DNA from: Corallococcus sp. AS-1-6
GTDB lineage: Bacteria; Myxococcota; Myxococcia; Myxococcales; Myxococcaceae
Direction of reading: 5' to 3'
Length of the DNA: 64,000 nucleotides
NCBI RefSeq assembly: GCF_020037015.1
Contig: NZ_JAIQDE010000034.1
Coordinates: 1-64,000 of the forward strand
Shown: positions 42,940-52,205 of the stretch, one piece after another
Numbering within the stretch: position 1 is the first letter of the stretch
Layout of the letters: every line of letters starts with the position of its first letter
Position numbers and translations under genes: made by a program
Notes under the pieces: model-generated
Seen by the model: only the letters and a program-made list of their open reading frames with translations
Told to the model about the DNA's origin: nothing
The model's database searches: none

Positions 42940-43635
42940 ATGAGGCCCATGCCGCGCGCTCCTGTCTCCACCCCCGTGTTGCTGCCGGATGCCTTCACGC
43001 CCGCCGCGCGCCGCGCCCTGGTGCGCGCGGACCCCACGCTGGGAAAGCTCTTCAAGAAGATAGGCCCGTTCCGCTTCGAGCGGTCCCCGCTGCACAGCCC
43101 CTTCGAGGCGCTGGCGCACTCCATCGTCTACCAGCAACTCCACGGCCGCGCGGCGGCGACCATCTTCGGCCGCGTCTGCGAGCGGGTGGGGCAGGGCAGG
43201 GGCTTCACCCCGGAGAAGCTGCTCGCGCTGCCGGACGCCACGCTGCGCGAGGCCGGGCTGTCCGCGAACAAGCTGCTGGCCATCCAGGACCTGGCGCGCA
43301 AGACGGTGGACGGCACGGTGCCGCCGCTCGCGCGCGTGCGCCGCATGTCCGACGCGGACCTGATCGAGCACCTCACGCAGGTGCGCGGCATTGGCCAGTG
43401 GACCGTGGAGATGCTGCTCATCTTCCGCCTGGGCCGGCCGGACATCCTCCCCGTGGATGACTACGGCGTGCGCAAGGGCTTCATGGTGCTGCACAACCTC
43501 GAGGAACAGCCCAAGCCCAAGGCGCTCTTGGCGTACGGCGAGCGCTGGCGCCCCTACCGCAGCGTGGTGAGCTGGTACCTGTGGCGCGCGGCGGAGGCGC
43601 CCGTGGGCACCTTCGCACCGCCGGAGGACAGCTAG
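42940..43635 (+). CDS. DNA-3-methyladenine glycosylase (AlkA type)
   Basis: Predicted 231-aa HhH-GPD base-excision glycosylase. LAHSIVYQQLHGRAA is the family helix, VRGIGQWTVEMLLIF is the helix-hairpin-helix, and the catalytic Asp is in LPVDDYGVRKG. It lacks the AlkA N-terminal AraC-like part and matches the short DNA glycosylases of bacteria. The start is ATG 42940; another ATG lies at 42949 and a GTG at 42925. Confidence 0.9.
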   Translation: MRPMPRAPVSTPVLLPDAFTPAARRALVRADPTLGKLFKKIGPFRFERSPLHSPFEALAHSIVYQQLHGRAAATIFGRVCERVGQGRGFTPEKLLALPDATLREAGLSANKLLAIQDLARKTVDGTVPPLARVRRMSDADLIEHLTQVRGIGQWTVEMLLIFRLGRPDILPVDDYGVRKGFMVLHNLEEQPKPKALLAYGERWRPYRSVVSWYLWRAAEAPVGTFAPPEDS

Positions 43636-43718
43636 CCGAGCGAGGGCCGGGAGCGCACCGTCCCTTGTCTTGGCGCGCGGGCGTCCTCACCCGTAAGGGA
43701 AGGGAGGAATCACCCCGC

Positions 43719-44870
43719 ATGCGCGCACTCACGTACCAGGGCCCCTACCGCGTCCAGGTGGAAGAGAAGCCCGACCCCCGCATCGAGCACCCGCAGGACG
43801 TCGTCCTCAAGGTCACCCGCGCCGCCATCTGCGGGTCGGACCTGCACCTCCTGCACGGCCTGGTGCCGGACACGCGCGTGGGCTGCACCTTCGGCCACGA
43901 GTTCACCGGCGTGGTGGAGGAGGTGGGCAAGGAGGTGTCGCAGTTGAAGAAGGGCGACCGCGTGGTGGTGCCCTTCAACATCTCCTGCGGCACCTGCTTC
44001 TACTGCCAGCGCGGCCTCACCGGGAACTGCGAGAACAGCAACCCCGGCAGCGACGTGGCCTCCGGCGTCTACGGCTACTCGCACACCACGGGCGGCTTCG
44101 ACGGCGGCCAGGCCGAGTACGTGCGCGTGCCCTTCGCGGACGTGGGGCCCATGAAGATTCCGGACGACATGGACGACGAGTCCGTCCTCTTCCTCTCCGA
44201 CATCCTGCCCACCGGCTACCAGGCCGCGGAGATGGGTGAAATCAAGGGCGGCGAGACCGTGGTCGTGTTCGGCGCGGGCCCGGTGGGCCTCTTCGCCATG
44301 AAGTCCGCGTGGCTGATGGGCGCGGGCCGCGTGGTGGCGGTGGACCACGTGCCGTACCGCCTGGAGTTCGCCCGGAAGTTCGCCAACGTGGAGACGGTGA
44401 ACTTCAAGGAGGTGGGCGACATCGTCCTGCACCTGAAGGAGCTGTTCGAGGGCCGCGGCCCGGACGTCTGCATCGACGCGGTGGGCATGGAGGCGGAGGG
44501 CTCGCGCGCGCACCGCGTGCTGGGCCTGGGGCTGAAGCTGGAGGCCGGCGCGCCCACCGTCATCGAGTGGTGCATCAACACCGTGCGCAAGGGCGGCAAC
44601 GTCTCCATCATCGGCGTGTACGGGCCGCCGTGGAACTTCGTCCCCATTGGCACGGCGATGAACAAGGGGCTCACCCTGCGCATGAACCAGGCGAACACGC
44701 GCCGGTACATGCCGCACCTGCTGGAGCACATCCAGAAGGGCCGCATCGACGCGAAGGGCGTCATCACCCACCGCTTCCCGCTGGAGCAGGCGCCGGACGC
44801 CTACCACCTGTTCGCGCAGAAGCGGGACGGGTGCGTGAAGTGCGTGCTCATGCCGCACGGCCACGCGTGA
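43719..44870 (+). CDS. Zinc-dependent alcohol dehydrogenase
   Basis: Predicted 383-aa MDR-family dehydrogenase. Catalytic Zn ligands in CGSDLHLLHG and FGHEFTGVVEEVG; structural Zn cysteines in CGTCFYCQRGLTGNC. The nucleotide-binding GAGPVGLFAM follows. It resembles glutathione-independent formaldehyde dehydrogenase-like enzymes more than classic ADH. A good ribosome site (AGGGAGG) precedes ATG 43719. Codirectional with the following small gene after 38 nt. Confidence 0.92.
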   Translation: MRALTYQGPYRVQVEEKPDPRIEHPQDVVLKVTRAAICGSDLHLLHGLVPDTRVGCTFGHEFTGVVEEVGKEVSQLKKGDRVVVPFNISCGTCFYCQRGLTGNCENSNPGSDVASGVYGYSHTTGGFDGGQAEYVRVPFADVGPMKIPDDMDDESVLFLSDILPTGYQAAEMGEIKGGETVVVFGAGPVGLFAMKSAWLMGAGRVVAVDHVPYRLEFARKFANVETVNFKEVGDIVLHLKELFEGRGPDVCIDAVGMEAEGSRAHRVLGLGLKLEAGAPTVIEWCINTVRKGGNVSIIGVYGPPWNFVPIGTAMNKGLTLRMNQANTRRYMPHLLEHIQKGRIDAKGVITHRFPLEQAPDAYHLFAQKRDGCVKCVLMPHGHA

Positions 44871-44908
44871 ACCACTGACTTCATCCGCTCGCAGGCAGGA
44901 GGCACGTG

Positions 44909-45352
44909 ATGCCCCAGAAGACGACGCAGAGATCGAGCCGCGCGAAGAACGGCCGCGCGAAGACGCGCGCGAAGGCGAACCCCACCCTGGCCGTGGACCT
45001 GGACCCCGCCAACCGCCCGGGCGTCCCCATGGAGACGGCGCCGAAGCCGCTGGCGGGCGCGCGCGTGCCCATCGCGCACCAGCACGCGGAGGTGCCGGTG
45101 TTCAAGCACGCCGGCCGCAAGGAGATGCCGCCGGTGTTCGGCACCGCCCAGCCTCCGAAGGGGCTGAGCGGCCTCTTGCGCAAGGCGGCCTACGCGAAGC
45201 CGGACCACAAGCCCGGCCACTGGATGCTGCTGCTGCTGGCGGACCGGGTGGACGTCTGGGAGCACCGGCTCAGGAGGTCCCTTCCGTGGGCCGCTCCTTC
45301 CGCGGCGGCCTTCCTCGCAGGGGGCCTGATGTGGCGCGCCCGCAGCGCGTGA
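44909..45352 (+). CDS. Hypothetical basic protein with C-terminal membrane helix
   Basis: Predicted 147-aa protein. The N-terminal 25 residues are Lys/Arg-rich (RSSRAKNGRAKTRAKA), the middle is Pro-rich, and the C-terminus has a hydrophobic stretch (WAAPSAAAFLAGGLMW). AGGAGG precedes the start; a GTG lies one codon before the ATG. No family recognised. Probably cotranscribed with the alcohol dehydrogenase. Confidence 0.65.
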   Translation: MPQKTTQRSSRAKNGRAKTRAKANPTLAVDLDPANRPGVPMETAPKPLAGARVPIAHQHAEVPVFKHAGRKEMPPVFGTAQPPKGLSGLLRKAAYAKPDHKPGHWMLLLLADRVDVWEHRLRRSLPWAAPSAAAFLAGGLMWRARSA

Positions 45353-45362
45353 GCAGGGCGCG

Positions 45363-45722
45363 CTACGCGTCCCGGCCGTTGTAGGGGAACGGGTTGAGCG
45401 TGGACAGGTCCACGCCGTCCACGCAGCGCAGGTTGACGGCGTACATCGCCTTGCCGTCCGGGCCCTTGCCGGTGGCGTAGGACTCCACGCCGCAGGTGGG
45501 GCAGTGCAGGTGGTTGATGACCTTCTTGTTGAACTGGTAGGTCTTCACCACGTCCGCGCCGGAGAGGGACTTGAAGTGCTCCGGCGGGACGAACGTCAGC
45601 ACCGCGCCAGTCTTGTGGCAGAAGGAGCAGTTGCAGCTCACCACCTGCGCCAGGTCCATGGTGGCCTCGTAGCGGACCTGTCCACAGTGGCAGCCACCCG
45701 TATACGTCTTCATCTCCGCCAT
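45363..45722 (-). CDS. GFA-family (glutathione-dependent formaldehyde-activating) protein
   Basis: Predicted 119-aa zinc protein. GGCHCGQVRYEA, the Cys pair in SCNCSFCHKTGAVL and CPTCGVESYATG supply the GFA-family metal ligands. Most members are annotated from a formaldehyde-glutathione adduct activity and are otherwise uncharacterised. It converges on the small basic protein gene with 10 nt between. Confidence 0.9.
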   Translation of the reverse strand: MAEMKTYTGGCHCGQVRYEATMDLAQVVSCNCSFCHKTGAVLTFVPPEHFKSLSGADVVKTYQFNKKVINHLHCPTCGVESYATGKGPDGKAMYAVNLRCVDGVDLSTLNPFPYNGRDA

Positions 45723-45821
45723 GGTGCTTCCTTCCGGTTGCTGCGTGAGGCCCGGGCAGGAAGCGTGCGCTTCCCCCACCCGGTGCGTGTGACGCGCATC
45801 AATGAACGGAGGCGGCGGAGA

Positions 45822-45858
45822 CCGCAAGCGCGCAGGTGGCGTCCCCGCGCGCTTGCGG
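45822..45858. terminator. 12-bp stem hairpin terminator
   Basis: CCGCAAGCGCGC (45822-45833) and GCGCGCTTGCGG (45847-45858) form a perfect stem with a 13-nt loop, just after the stop of the secreted protein gene (minus strand). No T-tract. Confidence 0.5.
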
Positions 45859-45870
45859 CGGTGCGTCACG

Positions 45871-46623
45871 TCAGTCCGCGTACGTCGTCACGGACATCAT
45901 CCGCACGAAGCGGCGGTCGGTGCTCACCGCGGCGATGGCGAAGCCCTGCGTGTAGCCCGGCGCGCCGCAGCCGCGGCAGCTCCAGCCCGTCCGGTAGAGC
46001 CGGTTGCTGTTGCGCGAGATCTGCGTGATGTAGGCCACCGCGCCCTCCACCTCGTCCACGTTGTAGCTGTACGCGCTGAGCTGCGCGATGAGCTCCCGCA
46101 CGGTGATGGGCTCGAAGATGCTGGCCTGCGGACCGAAGGCGTTGCTGAACGCCTCGCCCAGCGTCTGCTGGTTGGCGATGCCCTGGCCGTTGGGGATGTA
46201 GCCCTCGGCGATGCGCGCGGAGGAGAACGAGCCGGTGGCGCCGAACAGCACCGCGGGCGTCTGGGCGACGGGGTACAGGTTCAGCGGGTAGCCCGTGAAG
46301 AGGGCGTCGTTCACCTCATAAAAGTCCGCGAAGTACTTCGCCGCGGTGCCCGTCATGGACTGCTGGAACGGCGTGTCGTTGACGCGGGTGGTGAGATAGG
46401 CGCGCTCGGCGCTGTCCACGCCGGGGCCAACGTCGTTGAGGAACGCGTCCAGCGCGGTGCGGATCTCCGAGCGCAGGATGGTCGCGCCGCCGGGGCTGGT
46501 GGCGCTCTTGGCGGCGGTGATGCTCGCCTCGAAGGCGGGGATGCTGGTGGTGGAGTCCGCGAACGCCGGAGCGGAGAACAGCATCAGCGCGCCCACCAGC
46601 GACTTCATCGACAGGGTCTTCAT
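45871..46623 (-). CDS. Secreted protein of unknown function
   Basis: Predicted 250-aa protein with a signal peptide (SLVGALMLFSAPAFA, cleavage near residue 23). The mature part is helical at first and holds a SCRGCGAPGYTQG motif near the C-terminus, possibly a disulfide or metal site. ATG 46623 is chosen since AGAGG lies 7 nt upstream; ATG 46638 is the other option. No family recognised. Confidence 0.7.
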   Translation of the reverse strand: MKTLSMKSLVGALMLFSAPAFADSTTSIPAFEASITAAKSATSPGGATILRSEIRTALDAFLNDVGPGVDSAERAYLTTRVNDTPFQQSMTGTAAKYFADFYEVNDALFTGYPLNLYPVAQTPAVLFGATGSFSSARIAEGYIPNGQGIANQQTLGEAFSNAFGPQASIFEPITVRELIAQLSAYSYNVDEVEGAVAYITQISRNSNRLYRTGWSCRGCGAPGYTQGFAIAAVSTDRRFVRMMSVTTYAD

Positions 46624-46768
46624 GGGGAACCTCTTCATTCAAGGGGGAGAACCGCGAACGGCGCGCTGGCGAGTACCACGCCCCCCTGACACCGCTCGCG
46701 TGAGGTTCCCGTGACACGCGCGGCCCGTGACACGCTCGTGATGGAGCGTGGCGCGAGCCTGGAATTTT

Positions 46769-48019
46769 TCAGGATGCGGGCTGCGGGGCCGCGGGCGTGG
46801 GCGCGTGTCTGCGCAGGGGCGCGAGCAGCGCGAGGAACGCGGCGGACAGCGCGACGCCCAGGAGGAACATGTTCCCGTAGCCCAGGTCGCCGAACCTCGG
46901 ATCCGCGAGCAGGCCCGCCAGCGGCCCGGCGGGGGCCTTGCCCGCGACCTCCACGCTGGCCAGCAGCGTGAAGTGCGTGGCGCCGATTCTCCGGTCCGTG
47001 CGCGACATCATGAACGCGAACATCACGGTGGTGAGCGCGCCGCCGAAGAACTCCTCGGTGAGCGTGACGCCCAGCACGCCCGCGTCGCTGACGCCCGCCC
47101 GCGTGAGCAGCCACCGCCCCGCGAGCGGCAACAAACGCAGCATTCCGGTGAGGGCCACCGCGCGCAAAAGCGGCAGGCGCGCGGCGAGGACGCCCCCGCA
47201 CGTGGACCCCAGCAGCGACGCGGCCGTGCCCCACGTGCCCACCCACAGGCCGATGCGCGCGGGCGTGTAGCCCGCGTCCACGAGGAAGGGCTTGTAGAGG
47301 ACGTCGGACATCGTCTCGCCCAGCTTGTACGTGCCGATGAAGAGCAGCAGCCACCCGGTGCCCGGCACGGTGAGCGCGGCCCGGATGCGGGCCCAGAGCG
47401 CGGGCCAGTCCAGCCTCGGGGACTCGTGGCCCTCGGGCTCGCGCGGGGGCGGCTCGCGCACGAAGAGGACGACGGTGAAGACCGCCAGGCACAGCGCCGC
47501 CATGGCGAGGAACAGGCCGGACCAGCCGATGCGGGAGCTGGCCCACACCAGGAGCCCGCCGCCGGTGAGCATGCCCAGCTTGTAGCCCACCACCTGCGCG
47601 GTGTTGCCCAGGCCCAGCTCCTCCGGACGCAGGAGGTCCACCGCGAAGCCGTCCACCGCGATGTCCTGCGTCGCGGCGAAGAGGTTCATCACGAAGATGA
47701 GGCCCAACAGCAGCGGCAGCGAGTCCCGCCCCGCCGCGAGGGCCGCCCCCGCGCACGCGAGCGCCAGGCCCGCCTGCATGGGCAATATCCACGAGCGCCT
47801 GCGCCCCACGCGCGCGGAGCCGTAGCGGTCCACCAGCGGGGCCCACAGCGCCTTGAGCATCCACGGCAGGGACAGCGCGCCCGCGAACCCCAGCGCGGCC
47901 AGCGACACGCCGCGCGTGCGCAGGAAGACGGGCAGCGCCGTCACCTGGAAGCCGAAGGGCAGCCCCTGCACGAAGTACAGCGCGCACAACAGCCACAGCC
48001 GGGACGGGATGCGTCGCAT
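46769..48019 (-). CDS. AmpG-like MFS transporter
   Basis: Predicted 416-aa protein with 12 hydrophobic segments. The start [40 protein letters not shown] is typical of the AmpG/PAT subfamily, as is the [15 protein letters not shown] motif in helix 4 to 5. AmpG imports muropeptides in enterobacteria; related PAT transporters carry acetyl-CoA or other solutes, so the substrate is open. Divergent from the SIMPL gene (82 bp). Confidence 0.85.
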   Translation of the reverse strand: MRRIPSRLWLLCALYFVQGLPFGFQVTALPVFLRTRGVSLAALGFAGALSLPWMLKALWAPLVDRYGSARVGRRRSWILPMQAGLALACAGAALAAGRDSLPLLLGLIFVMNLFAATQDIAVDGFAVDLLRPEELGLGNTAQVVGYKLGMLTGGGLLVWASSRIGWSGLFLAMAALCLAVFTVVLFVREPPPREPEGHESPRLDWPALWARIRAALTVPGTGWLLLFIGTYKLGETMSDVLYKPFLVDAGYTPARIGLWVGTWGTAASLLGSTCGGVLAARLPLLRAVALTGMLRLLPLAGRWLLTRAGVSDAGVLGVTLTEEFFGGALTTVMFAFMMSRTDRRIGATHFTLLASVEVAGKAPAGPLAGLLADPRFGDLGYGNMFLLGVALSAAFLALLAPLRRHAPTPAAPQPAS

Positions 48020-48101
48020 GGTCGTGGCGCGAGCATAGGCACGCCCCCCGGCCCGAGTCGTGGGCCTATACTCGCCGCGCCAGCCACCCCCAGGGAGCCG
48101 C

Positions 48102-48785
48102 ATGCCGGAGCGCGCCGCAGCCGAGTCGGGACTCATCGTCGTGGAGCTGTCCGCCGAGCACGAGCTGGAGGCGGACCACGTGGACGCGGTGGTGGAGGTG
48201 AAGGCGTCCTCGTTCTTCACCGGCAACGCGGCCTTCGCCAACGCGCGGGAGGTGGCCTCCCTGGTGCGCGCCATGGAGGACCTGGGCGTGCCGGCCACGG
48301 CCTTCACCCTCCAGTCGGTGCAGGCGGAGACCCAGGAGGGGCTGCTCTCGCGCTCCTCGTCCGCCGTGTACTCGGTGCGCATCCGCCTGGTGGACATGGC
48401 CCGGGTGGGGGACGTGCTCGCCGCGCTGTCCGGCCTGAAGCAGGCGACGCTGCGCGAGCTGCGCTGGGGCTACACGCACGAGCCGGAGGCGCGGCAGGAC
48501 TGGCTGGAGGCGCTGGCCCGCGAGTCGGTGAAGAAGGCGCGCCGCGTGGCGGCCGGGCTGGGCGTGACGCTGGCCGGGCTGCACCGCTTCTGCGAGCGCA
48601 CCTGGGAGTCGCAGGCCTTCGGCGCGAGGGGCGGAGGCTACGGCGGCGGGAGCGAGGACGTGATGCCCATGGCCCCGGCCGGCGGCTACAGCGTGAAGCG
48701 GACGGCCGCGCCGGGCTTCCCCGTGTCCCACCGCAAGAAGGTGCACGTGATGGCCACCGCGGAGTTCCAGACGCACCCGGCCTGA
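48102..48785 (+). CDS. SIMPL (DUF541) domain protein
   Basis: Predicted 227-aa protein. The SIMPL/DUF541 core is seen in [48 protein letters not shown] and [16 protein letters not shown]. Bacterial SIMPL proteins are often periplasmic (outer-membrane stress or kinase-interaction roles); this one lacks a signal peptide, so a cytoplasmic form is likely. Start ATG 48102, after CAGGGAG. A Gly-rich linker ([10 protein letters not shown]) precedes the C-terminus. Converges on the aminotransferase. Confidence 0.72.
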   Translation: MPERAAAESGLIVVELSAEHELEADHVDAVVEVKASSFFTGNAAFANAREVASLVRAMEDLGVPATAFTLQSVQAETQEGLLSRSSSAVYSVRIRLVDMARVGDVLAALSGLKQATLRELRWGYTHEPEARQDWLEALARESVKKARRVAAGLGVTLAGLHRFCERTWESQAFGARGGGYGGGSEDVMPMAPAGGYSVKRTAAPGFPVSHRKKVHVMATAEFQTHPA

Positions 48786-48798
48786 GCCCGCCGCTTCG

Positions 48799-50061
48799 TC
48801 AGGGCGTGTGCTTCATCACCAGCGCCTCCAGCCGCTGGAGCGCCTTGTCCAGCGTCTCCCACGACGGGCCGAAGGACAGGCGCACGTAGCTGCGGAAGCG
48901 CGAGGCCCGCGCGCGGCGCTTGCCGGGGTTCACGTCGAAGAACTCACCGGGCACGGTGATGACCTGGTGCTCCAGCGCGGCGCGGAAGAAGGCCATGCCG
49001 TCGTTGAGCGGCGCGGGCAGCCCGGACAGGTTGCCCCAGACGTAGAACGTCCCGTCCGGCGCGCGGTCCGTGCGGATGCCCAGCCGCTCCAGCCGCGAGT
49101 GGAACCGGTCTCTCTTCTCCCGGAACGAGTGGTGGATGGCGCGCGTCTCCGCCACCACCGTGTCCTCCTGGAGCAGGGGGATGGCCGCGCGCTGCAGCGG
49201 CCGGCTGCCGCCGCCGTCCAGGAAGCTGCCCGCGCTGGAGACCGTGTCGATGACCTGCCTGGGCCCCACCGTCCACGTCATGCGCCAGCCCGGGTAGCGC
49301 CAGTTCTTGGTGAGCCCGTCGAAGAGGATGACCGGGTCGCGGTTCACGTCCTCCACGTACCGGGCGGCGCTCTCCACCGGCAGCACCCCGGGGCGGCCCG
49401 TCCAGACGTAGTGCGAATAGAACTCGTCGATGAGCAGCGAGCACTCCAGCTCGCGCGCCACGCCCACCCACCGCGCCAGCTCGTCCCCCTGCACCAGCTT
49501 GCCGGTGGGGTTGCACGGGTTGGAGAAGAGCAGCGCGGACAGCCCGCGCCCCTGGATTTCGCGGCGCAGGTCTTCGTGCGTGAAGGCGTAGCCGCGCTCG
49601 CCCTCCAGCAGGATGGGGATGGCGGTGAACGCCTTGAAGACGTCCAGCAGCTCCTCGTACGCGGTGTAGTCCGGCAGGAAGTGGCCCAGGTTCACCTGGC
49701 CCAGGCTGGCCGCGGCGCGGGTGAGGGCCGCGCGGCCGCCGCCGGACAGGCACACGTTCTCCGCGCTGTACTGGGAGGGCATCCCCTTGCGGTAGAGCCG
49801 GTTGTAGAGCGCCGCGATGGCCTCGCGCACCTCCCAGAGGCCCGCGACGGGGGCGTACTCCTGGTCCGCCATGTCCACCGTCACCGAGTGCACGCGCGGC
49901 GGGGCGCCGGGCAGGTCCCCCGTCTCCGGCTGGCCCTGGCCCAGGTTGCACCAGTCCGGGTCGCCGGGACGGTAGCCGCGGCGCGTGGCCTCGGCGGTGA
50001 CGAAGATGACGCCCGTGCGGGGCACGGTGCGAAACGCATGCAGGGGGACGCTGTCGCTCAC
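48799..50061 (-). CDS. PLP-dependent aminotransferase (class I/II)
   Basis: Predicted 420-aa fold-type I enzyme. Motifs: EYAPVAGLWEVREAIA, FSNPCNPTGKL, LLIDEFYSHYVW and the PLP-lysine region DGLTKNWRYPGWR. C-terminal RLSFGPS gives the carboxylate-binding Arg. The start is GTG 50061 with AGGAGG almost abutting it. The amino-acid substrate is not evident. It is 39 nt downstream of dps on the same strand. Confidence 0.88.
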   Translation of the reverse strand: MSDSVPLHAFRTVPRTGVIFVTAEATRRGYRPGDPDWCNLGQGQPETGDLPGAPPRVHSVTVDMADQEYAPVAGLWEVREAIAALYNRLYRKGMPSQYSAENVCLSGGGRAALTRAAASLGQVNLGHFLPDYTAYEELLDVFKAFTAIPILLEGERGYAFTHEDLRREIQGRGLSALLFSNPCNPTGKLVQGDELARWVGVARELECSLLIDEFYSHYVWTGRPGVLPVESAARYVEDVNRDPVILFDGLTKNWRYPGWRMTWTVGPRQVIDTVSSAGSFLDGGGSRPLQRAAIPLLQEDTVVAETRAIHHSFREKRDRFHSRLERLGIRTDRAPDGTFYVWGNLSGLPAPLNDGMAFFRAALEHQVITVPGEFFDVNPGKRRARASRFRSYVRLSFGPSWETLDKALQRLEALVMKHTP

Positions 50062-50100
50062 GCCTCCTACGCTAGCGCGCCCCCTGCCGCGGTGCAGCCC

Positions 50101-50583
50101 CTAGCCTTCGAGCGAGGCCCGGAGGAACCAGGCGTGCTTCTCGAACTCGGTGATGATGCCCGTGAAGAGGTCCACCGTGTCCGTGTCCTTCAGGCCCTCC
50201 ACCGCCGTGCGGCTCTCCCGCAGGCCGTTGAGGTACACCTCGATGCGCTCGGCCAGGAGCTTCACGTGCTCCAGGTCGCGTGAGGTCTCCTGCGGGTAGT
50301 CCGGCAGGCGGCTGTGCTTGCCCACGTGGCGGCTGGTGCCGTACGCGCGCCCGCCCAGCGTCACCGCGCGCTCCGCGATGGAGTCGTTGTGGTTGGCCAG
50401 GCTCACCGCGAACGTCTCGAAGAGCGGGTGCAGCGCGGCGAACTGCGGGCCCTTGATGTTCCAGTGGGCGACCTTGATCTGCGAGTGCAGGTCCAGCCCG
50501 TCCGCGAGCCGCTCGTTGAGGGTGGCGGCGATGGCGGTGCGGGCCTGCTCGGAGAGGGGACTCGGGCTCTTGTAGAGGGCCAT
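50101..50583 (-). CDS. dps: Dps family DNA-protection/ferritin-like protein
   Basis: Predicted 160-aa ferritin-like protein. The Dps signature is KVAHWNIKGPQFAALHPLF and the ferroxidase pair NDSIAERAVTLGG; TSRHVGKHSRLPDYP follows. Dps dodecamers oxidise Fe2+ with peroxide and coat DNA in stress. No long Lys-rich N-terminal tail, so DNA binding may be weak. It lies 114 nt behind ahpD but after a strong terminator, so it is likely expressed from its own promoter or by read-through. Confidence 0.92.
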   Translation of the reverse strand: MALYKSPSPLSEQARTAIAATLNERLADGLDLHSQIKVAHWNIKGPQFAALHPLFETFAVSLANHNDSIAERAVTLGGRAYGTSRHVGKHSRLPDYPQETSRDLEHVKLLAERIEVYLNGLRESRTAVEGLKDTDTVDLFTGIITEFEKHAWFLRASLEG

Positions 50584-50627
50584 GACGGACACGTTCCTTT
50601 CGGGTGAGGGGTGGGACACCGGAAGCG

Positions 50628-50667
50628 AAAAGACAGCGCCCCCCGGTGTCTTCCACCGGAGGGCGCC
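50628..50667 (-). terminator. Intrinsic terminator of ahpCD
   Basis: On the minus strand a 14-bp stem (GGCGCCCTCCGGTG with CACCGGGGGGCGCT, two G-U pairs) has a 5-nt loop and is followed by GTCTTTTCGC. It lies between ahpD and dps. Confidence 0.75.
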
Positions 50668-50697
50668 AGTCACAGCGCGGGGATAACCACGGAGGGA

Positions 50698-51225
50698 CTA
50701 GGACTCCAGTCCCACCGCCGCCGCGTGGATGACGCTCGCGATGCGGACCGCGTCGTTCACGTGGTCCTCGGAGAGGCCGCCTTCCAGCACGACCTTCTCA
50801 TGCGACTGGATGCACATCTCGCAGCCGTTGATGGCGCTGACCGCGAGGCAGACCAGCTCGAAGTCCACCTTGTTGGTCAGCACCTGGGCCAGCCGGTTCA
50901 TCCGCAGCCCGGCCCGCTTGGTCGCGTACGACTCCTTCCCGACCATGTGACGGAATCGGTAGAAGACGTTGTTCATCGCCATCAGCGAGGCCGCCGCGCG
51001 GGCGTCCTCGATGACGGGCGTGGCCTTGTCGCCCAGTGCCTGCTTCGCCTCGTCGAGCATGGCCTCCTTCAGCCGCTCGTTCCGGGCGGCGAAGGCGCAT
51101 GCCACGGCCACACCCCACGTCTGCTCGTGGGTGAGGTTCGTGCTCTCCAGGACCGTGGAGAGGTTGAGGCGGGTGTCCTTGTGGGCGTCCGCGAGCTCGC
51201 TGCGGACGACTTCGAGCGAAGCCAT
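50698..51225 (-). CDS. ahpD: AhpD alkylhydroperoxidase
   Basis: Predicted 175-aa AhpD-family protein. The redox motif is INGCEMCIQSHEK with Cys135, Cys138 and His142; upstream Glu residues complete the relay. AhpD supplies electrons to AhpC or reduces peroxide directly. It follows ahpC after 6 nt, the usual ahpCD order. Confidence 0.95.
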   Translation of the reverse strand: MASLEVVRSELADAHKDTRLNLSTVLESTNLTHEQTWGVAVACAFAARNERLKEAMLDEAKQALGDKATPVIEDARAAASLMAMNNVFYRFRHMVGKESYATKRAGLRMNRLAQVLTNKVDFELVCLAVSAINGCEMCIQSHEKVVLEGGLSEDHVNDAVRIASVIHAAAVGLES

Positions 51226-51231
51226 GAGCGC

Positions 51232-51786
51232 CTACCCCGCCTTCTGCATCTTCTGGGTGAGCGTCTCCTCACCCTTCTGCCAGTTGCAGGGGCACAGCTC
51301 GTCCGTCTGGAACGCGTCCAGCGTGCGGACGATCTCCTTGACGTTGCGGCCCACGGACAGGTCGTTCACGGACACGTGGCGGATGATGCCCTCCGGGTCC
51401 GCGATGAACGTGGCGCGCAGGGCCACGCCCTCCTCCTTGTGCAGGATGCCCAGCGCGCTGGACAGCTCGCGCTTGATGTCCGCCAGCATGGGGAAGGGCA
51501 GGTTCTTCAGGTCCGGGTGGTGCGTGCGCCACGCGTGGTGCACGAACTCGTTGTCCGTGGACAGGCCCAGCACCTGCGCGTTGCGGTCGCTGAACTCCTT
51601 GTTCAGCTTGCCGAACTCCGCGATCTCCGTCGGGCAGATGAAGGTGAAGTCCTTCGGCCACGCGAACAGGACCGTCCACTTGCCCTTCTGGTCCTCGTTG
51701 GTGATGTCCTTGAACTCCTTGCCCTTCTCCAGGCTCACGGCGGCCTTCAGTTTGAACTGCGGAAGCTTGTCGCCAACGGTCAGCAT
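51232..51786 (-). CDS. ahpC: Peroxiredoxin AhpC
   Basis: Predicted 184-aa 2-Cys peroxiredoxin. Peroxidatic Cys51 in FTFICPTEIAEF; resolving cysteines in DELCPCNWQKG (Cys165, Cys167). It reduces H2O2, alkyl hydroperoxides and peroxynitrite. ATG 51786 has AAGGAGT upstream. Partner AhpD is encoded next. The family is usually peroxide- or iron-regulated, and the long upstream region suits regulation, but no OxyR or PerR site is evident. Confidence 0.96.
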   Translation of the reverse strand: MLTVGDKLPQFKLKAAVSLEKGKEFKDITNEDQKGKWTVLFAWPKDFTFICPTEIAEFGKLNKEFSDRNAQVLGLSTDNEFVHHAWRTHHPDLKNLPFPMLADIKRELSSALGILHKEEGVALRATFIADPEGIIRHVSVNDLSVGRNVKEIVRTLDAFQTDELCPCNWQKGEETLTQKMQKAG

Positions 51787-51856
51787 GGGATTCGACTCCT
51801 TGGGGATGGGGGGCGGGCCACCGTGGTCCACCCCAGAGGTTGTGGGTTGCTACGGG

Positions 51857-51885
51857 TATTTGCAGTCACCGTGCCAGCACTTCAA
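51857..51885 (-). promoter_or_regulatory. Candidate ahpCD promoter
   Basis: Minus strand TTGAAG (51885-51880) and CAAATA (51862-51857) are spaced 17 nt; the -10 box is 70 nt upstream of the ahpC ATG. Confidence 0.4.
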
Positions 51886-52205
51886 CTGCCCTGATTCCAG
51901 GAGGTTACGGCTCCTCCCGGGAATCCCACCGGCGGGGCGGTGACGCCGGGCCGGTGCATAACGAAATCCCGGTGCTTTTAGCCACTGCAATTTCGGTGAA
52001 CCCTCTCACCGGGGCGCGTGGAGACTGTTCGACGTCTCGGGCACGAGCGCCACGGAAAATACCCGAAGCGACGAAGGGTTGCCTCAAGGGCAAGCCGCTG
52101 GCCGGGCGAATGGTTGTCCGCCAACGCCTGGGGGCCCGCGCGACCTGGCGCGAGGAATTGACAGGGGGCGTCCGGGCGGGCTACTTCCCGCCTCGCCGGT
52201 AATTT
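51886..52205. other. Gene-free intergenic region with inverted repeats
   Basis: No convincing coding signal on either strand. It contains hairpin arms AGGAG/CTCCT near 51897-51916, CGGTGA/TCACCG at 51994-52011 (6-bp stem, 6-nt loop) and CGAAAT/ATTTCG spaced arms (51962-51995). A TTGACA sits at 52158-52163, a good -35 for the iron-uptake operon with its -10 region around 52181-52186 (weak). A regulatory small RNA is possible but unsupported. Confidence 0.45.

Noticed and set aside
46624-46768. Terminator hairpin CACGCTC-GTGATG-GAGCGTG (46731-46750)
   Set aside because: No T-tract on the minus strand and it overlaps short direct repeats CCCGTGACACGC; could equally be a regulatory repeat, so left uncalled.
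51840-52202. Possible 120-aa gene on the + strand upstream of the iron operon
   Set aside because: No ribosome site, atypical composition, and it runs through the inverted repeats and the TTGACA box.
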